Positions 6,171 to 6,855 of a stretch of 6,855 nt of DNA are shown here, one piece after another. Below the pieces are notes generated by a model. It did not search any database, was not told the DNA's origin, and saw nothing but the letters and a program-made list of their open reading frames with translations. Both the position numbers and the translations under genes were made by a program. Numbering within the stretch: the stretch's first letter is position 1; each line of letters opens with the position of its first letter. The stretch spans positions 1 through 6,855 of the forward strand of contig DAHWGZ010000087.1 in the NCBI GenBank assembly GCA_027335965.1. The letters run 5' to 3'. Origin of the DNA: Acidiferrobacter sp. (lineage in GTDB: Bacteria; Pseudomonadota; Gammaproteobacteria; Acidiferrobacterales; Acidiferrobacteraceae).

Positions 6171-6193
6171 GAGTTAAATGATAGTTAAGCTAT
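6171..6193 (-). promoter_or_regulatory. AT-rich promoter/operator region of mazE
   Basis: In an otherwise GC-rich sequence this 23-bp patch contains two copies of AGTTAA (6172-6177 and 6183-6188) spaced 11 bp apart, one helical turn. It also holds an inverted repeat ATAG-TTAAG-CTAT (6181-6193). On the minus strand TATCAT (6184-6179) could serve as a -10, with TTGCCG about 19 bp upstream as a poor -35. MazE-type antitoxins bind short repeats overlapping their own promoter, so autoregulation here is a reasonable inference. Confidence 0.45.
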
Positions 6194-6233
6194 GGCTTTC
6201 GCCGGCAAGCCACGTCTATCGCCAAACAAGGGA

Positions 6234-6644
6234 TCAGCGGGTGGCGGGATGCTTGTCGACGATCGTCATGCCGATGGGGGCCACGGCGACCACCGCGAGC
6301 TTCAAGTGCTGGATGCCAAACGGGATACCGATGATGGTGACGAAGTTGGCGAGGGCCGCCGTGATATGGCCGATGGCAAGCCATACCCCGAGCAGCAGGA
6401 ACCACACGACATTGCCGATGAGCCCCAAAGGGCCGGTGCCGATGTCCGGGCGACCCATCGCCGCGCGGCTGACGGCCTCGCGCCCGAACGGCCAGAAGGT
6501 GAACTGCCCGATGACAAAGCACGCGCGCGCCCACGGGATGCCCACGATGGACAAGAGCGCGATGAGCCCGGCGAGCCACCAGGCAAGCCCCATGACCGCG
6601 CCCCCCAACACAAACCACAATACGTTGCCGATCACAGAGAACAT
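6234..6644 (-). CDS. yccF: YccF-family inner membrane protein
   Basis: The 136-residue product is a small membrane protein of the YccF family (DUF307, PF03733), made of two tandem copies of the YccF domain. Copy one has GNVLWF (6-11), GIPWA (35-39) and WPFGR (51-55). Copy two has GNVVWF (77-82), GIPFG (106-110) and APIGM (122-126). Hydrophobic segments precede each GIP motif. E. coli YccF is of similar length, and its biochemical role is not established. ATG 6644 is preferred because AGGGG lies 5 nt upstream; the GTG at 6650 would add two residues. The last 54 bp, including part of the stop codon, recur at 5710-5763 as the end of the toxin gene. It lies 80 bp downstream of the GST gene on the same strand and may be co-transcribed with it. 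Confidence 0.9.
   Translation of the reverse strand: MFSVIGNVLWFVLGGAVMGLAWWLAGLIALLSIVGIPWARACFVIGQFTFWPFGREAVSRAAMGRPDIGTGPLGLIGNVVWFLLLGVWLAIGHITAALANFVTIIGIPFGIQHLKLAVVAVAPIGMTIVDKHPATR
6236..6289. repeat. 54-bp direct repeat, proximal copy (end of yccF)
   Basis: This is the 3' end of yccF, encoding AVAPIGMTIVDKHPATR. It starts 526 bp from the other copy, and the two bracket the mazE-mazF' segment. Since it is the natural end of a full-length YccF, this copy is probably the original and the one at 5710-5763 derived from it or from a lost paralogue. Confidence 0.9.
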
Positions 6645-6724
6645 GAACACCCCTTTAGCCTAAGATCCCTTCCCATTCAGCGCGCGCCACAGCGCCGCTC
6701 CCAACCCCCAAGACCTGATGGCCC

Positions 6725-6855
6725 TCACTGGCGGCCCTGGCCAAACAAGTGGCGCCGCGCCTCCTCGTCCAGGGCGCCGCCCTGGCTCACGCGCGCGCCC
6801 GCGGCATAGGCGCGCACCACCGCCGGACGCGCCGCCATCTCCATGAACCAGCGCT
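6725..6855 (-). CDS. Glutathione S-transferase family protein, C-terminal fragment
   Basis: The gene runs in from the right edge; only its last 42 codons are in the window, ending at TGA 6727-6725. The visible part, RWFMEMAARPAVVRAYAAG followed by LDEEARRHLFGQ, is the typical end of bacterial GST-fold proteins of the YghU/YfcG-like group. There a WF...ARPAV helix is followed by a (D)EEAR..LFGQ tail. Such proteins use glutathione in disulfide reduction or peroxide metabolism. The catalytic thioredoxin-like domain lies outside the window, so activity cannot be judged. yccF follows 80 bp downstream on the same strand. The subfamily assignment is tentative. Confidence 0.7.
   Translation of the reverse strand, partial: RWFMEMAARPAVVRAYAAGARVSQGGALDEEARRHLFGQGRQ

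Overview
The window is GC-rich DNA with bacterial gene organisation. Its codon use and gene families (a bacterial tRNA-Glu, a cytoplasmic GH15 glucoamylase, a CHX-like CPA2 antiporter, YccF, a MazE/MazF-type pair and a GST) suit a high-GC proteobacterium, most likely gammaproteobacterial. Naming a genus from the sequence alone would be a guess.

Layout. At the left edge is a tRNA-Glu(UUC) on the minus strand, with a good sigma-70-type promoter 44 bp upstream of its 5' end. A plus-strand operon follows: a possible 25-codon leader ORF with a near-perfect Shine-Dalgarno (401-478), a GH15 glucoamylase (475-2829) and a glucose 1-dehydrogenase-type SDR (2826-3562). Both junctions are 4-bp ATGA overlaps, the signature of translational coupling. 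The implied pathway is hydrolysis of alpha-glucan to glucose in the cytoplasm, followed by oxidation to gluconolactone. The SDR looks broken: it has a frameshift at an A6 run and lacks about 16 residues after beta-strand 2.

A 578-bp convergent intergenic region (3563-4140) without a convincing gene contains two mutually exclusive hairpins. Beyond it everything reads on the minus strand: a CPA2 cation/proton antiporter (4141-5448), then, read from the right edge, the C-terminal end of a GST, yccF (6234-6644), a MazE/AbrB-type antitoxin (5899-6156) and a MazF-like toxin that is cut short (5708-5902).

The most unusual structure is at this last locus. The final 54 bp of yccF are repeated 526 bp away, where they form, in frame, the 3' end of the toxin gene. 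The toxin is therefore a chimera of about 45 MazF residues and 17 YccF residues, it lacks the catalytic core, and the antitoxin is left as a probable orphan regulator. The mazE-mazF' cassette is flanked by a direct repeat whose proximal copy keeps yccF intact, an arrangement that resembles integration at, or recombination between, gene 3' ends.
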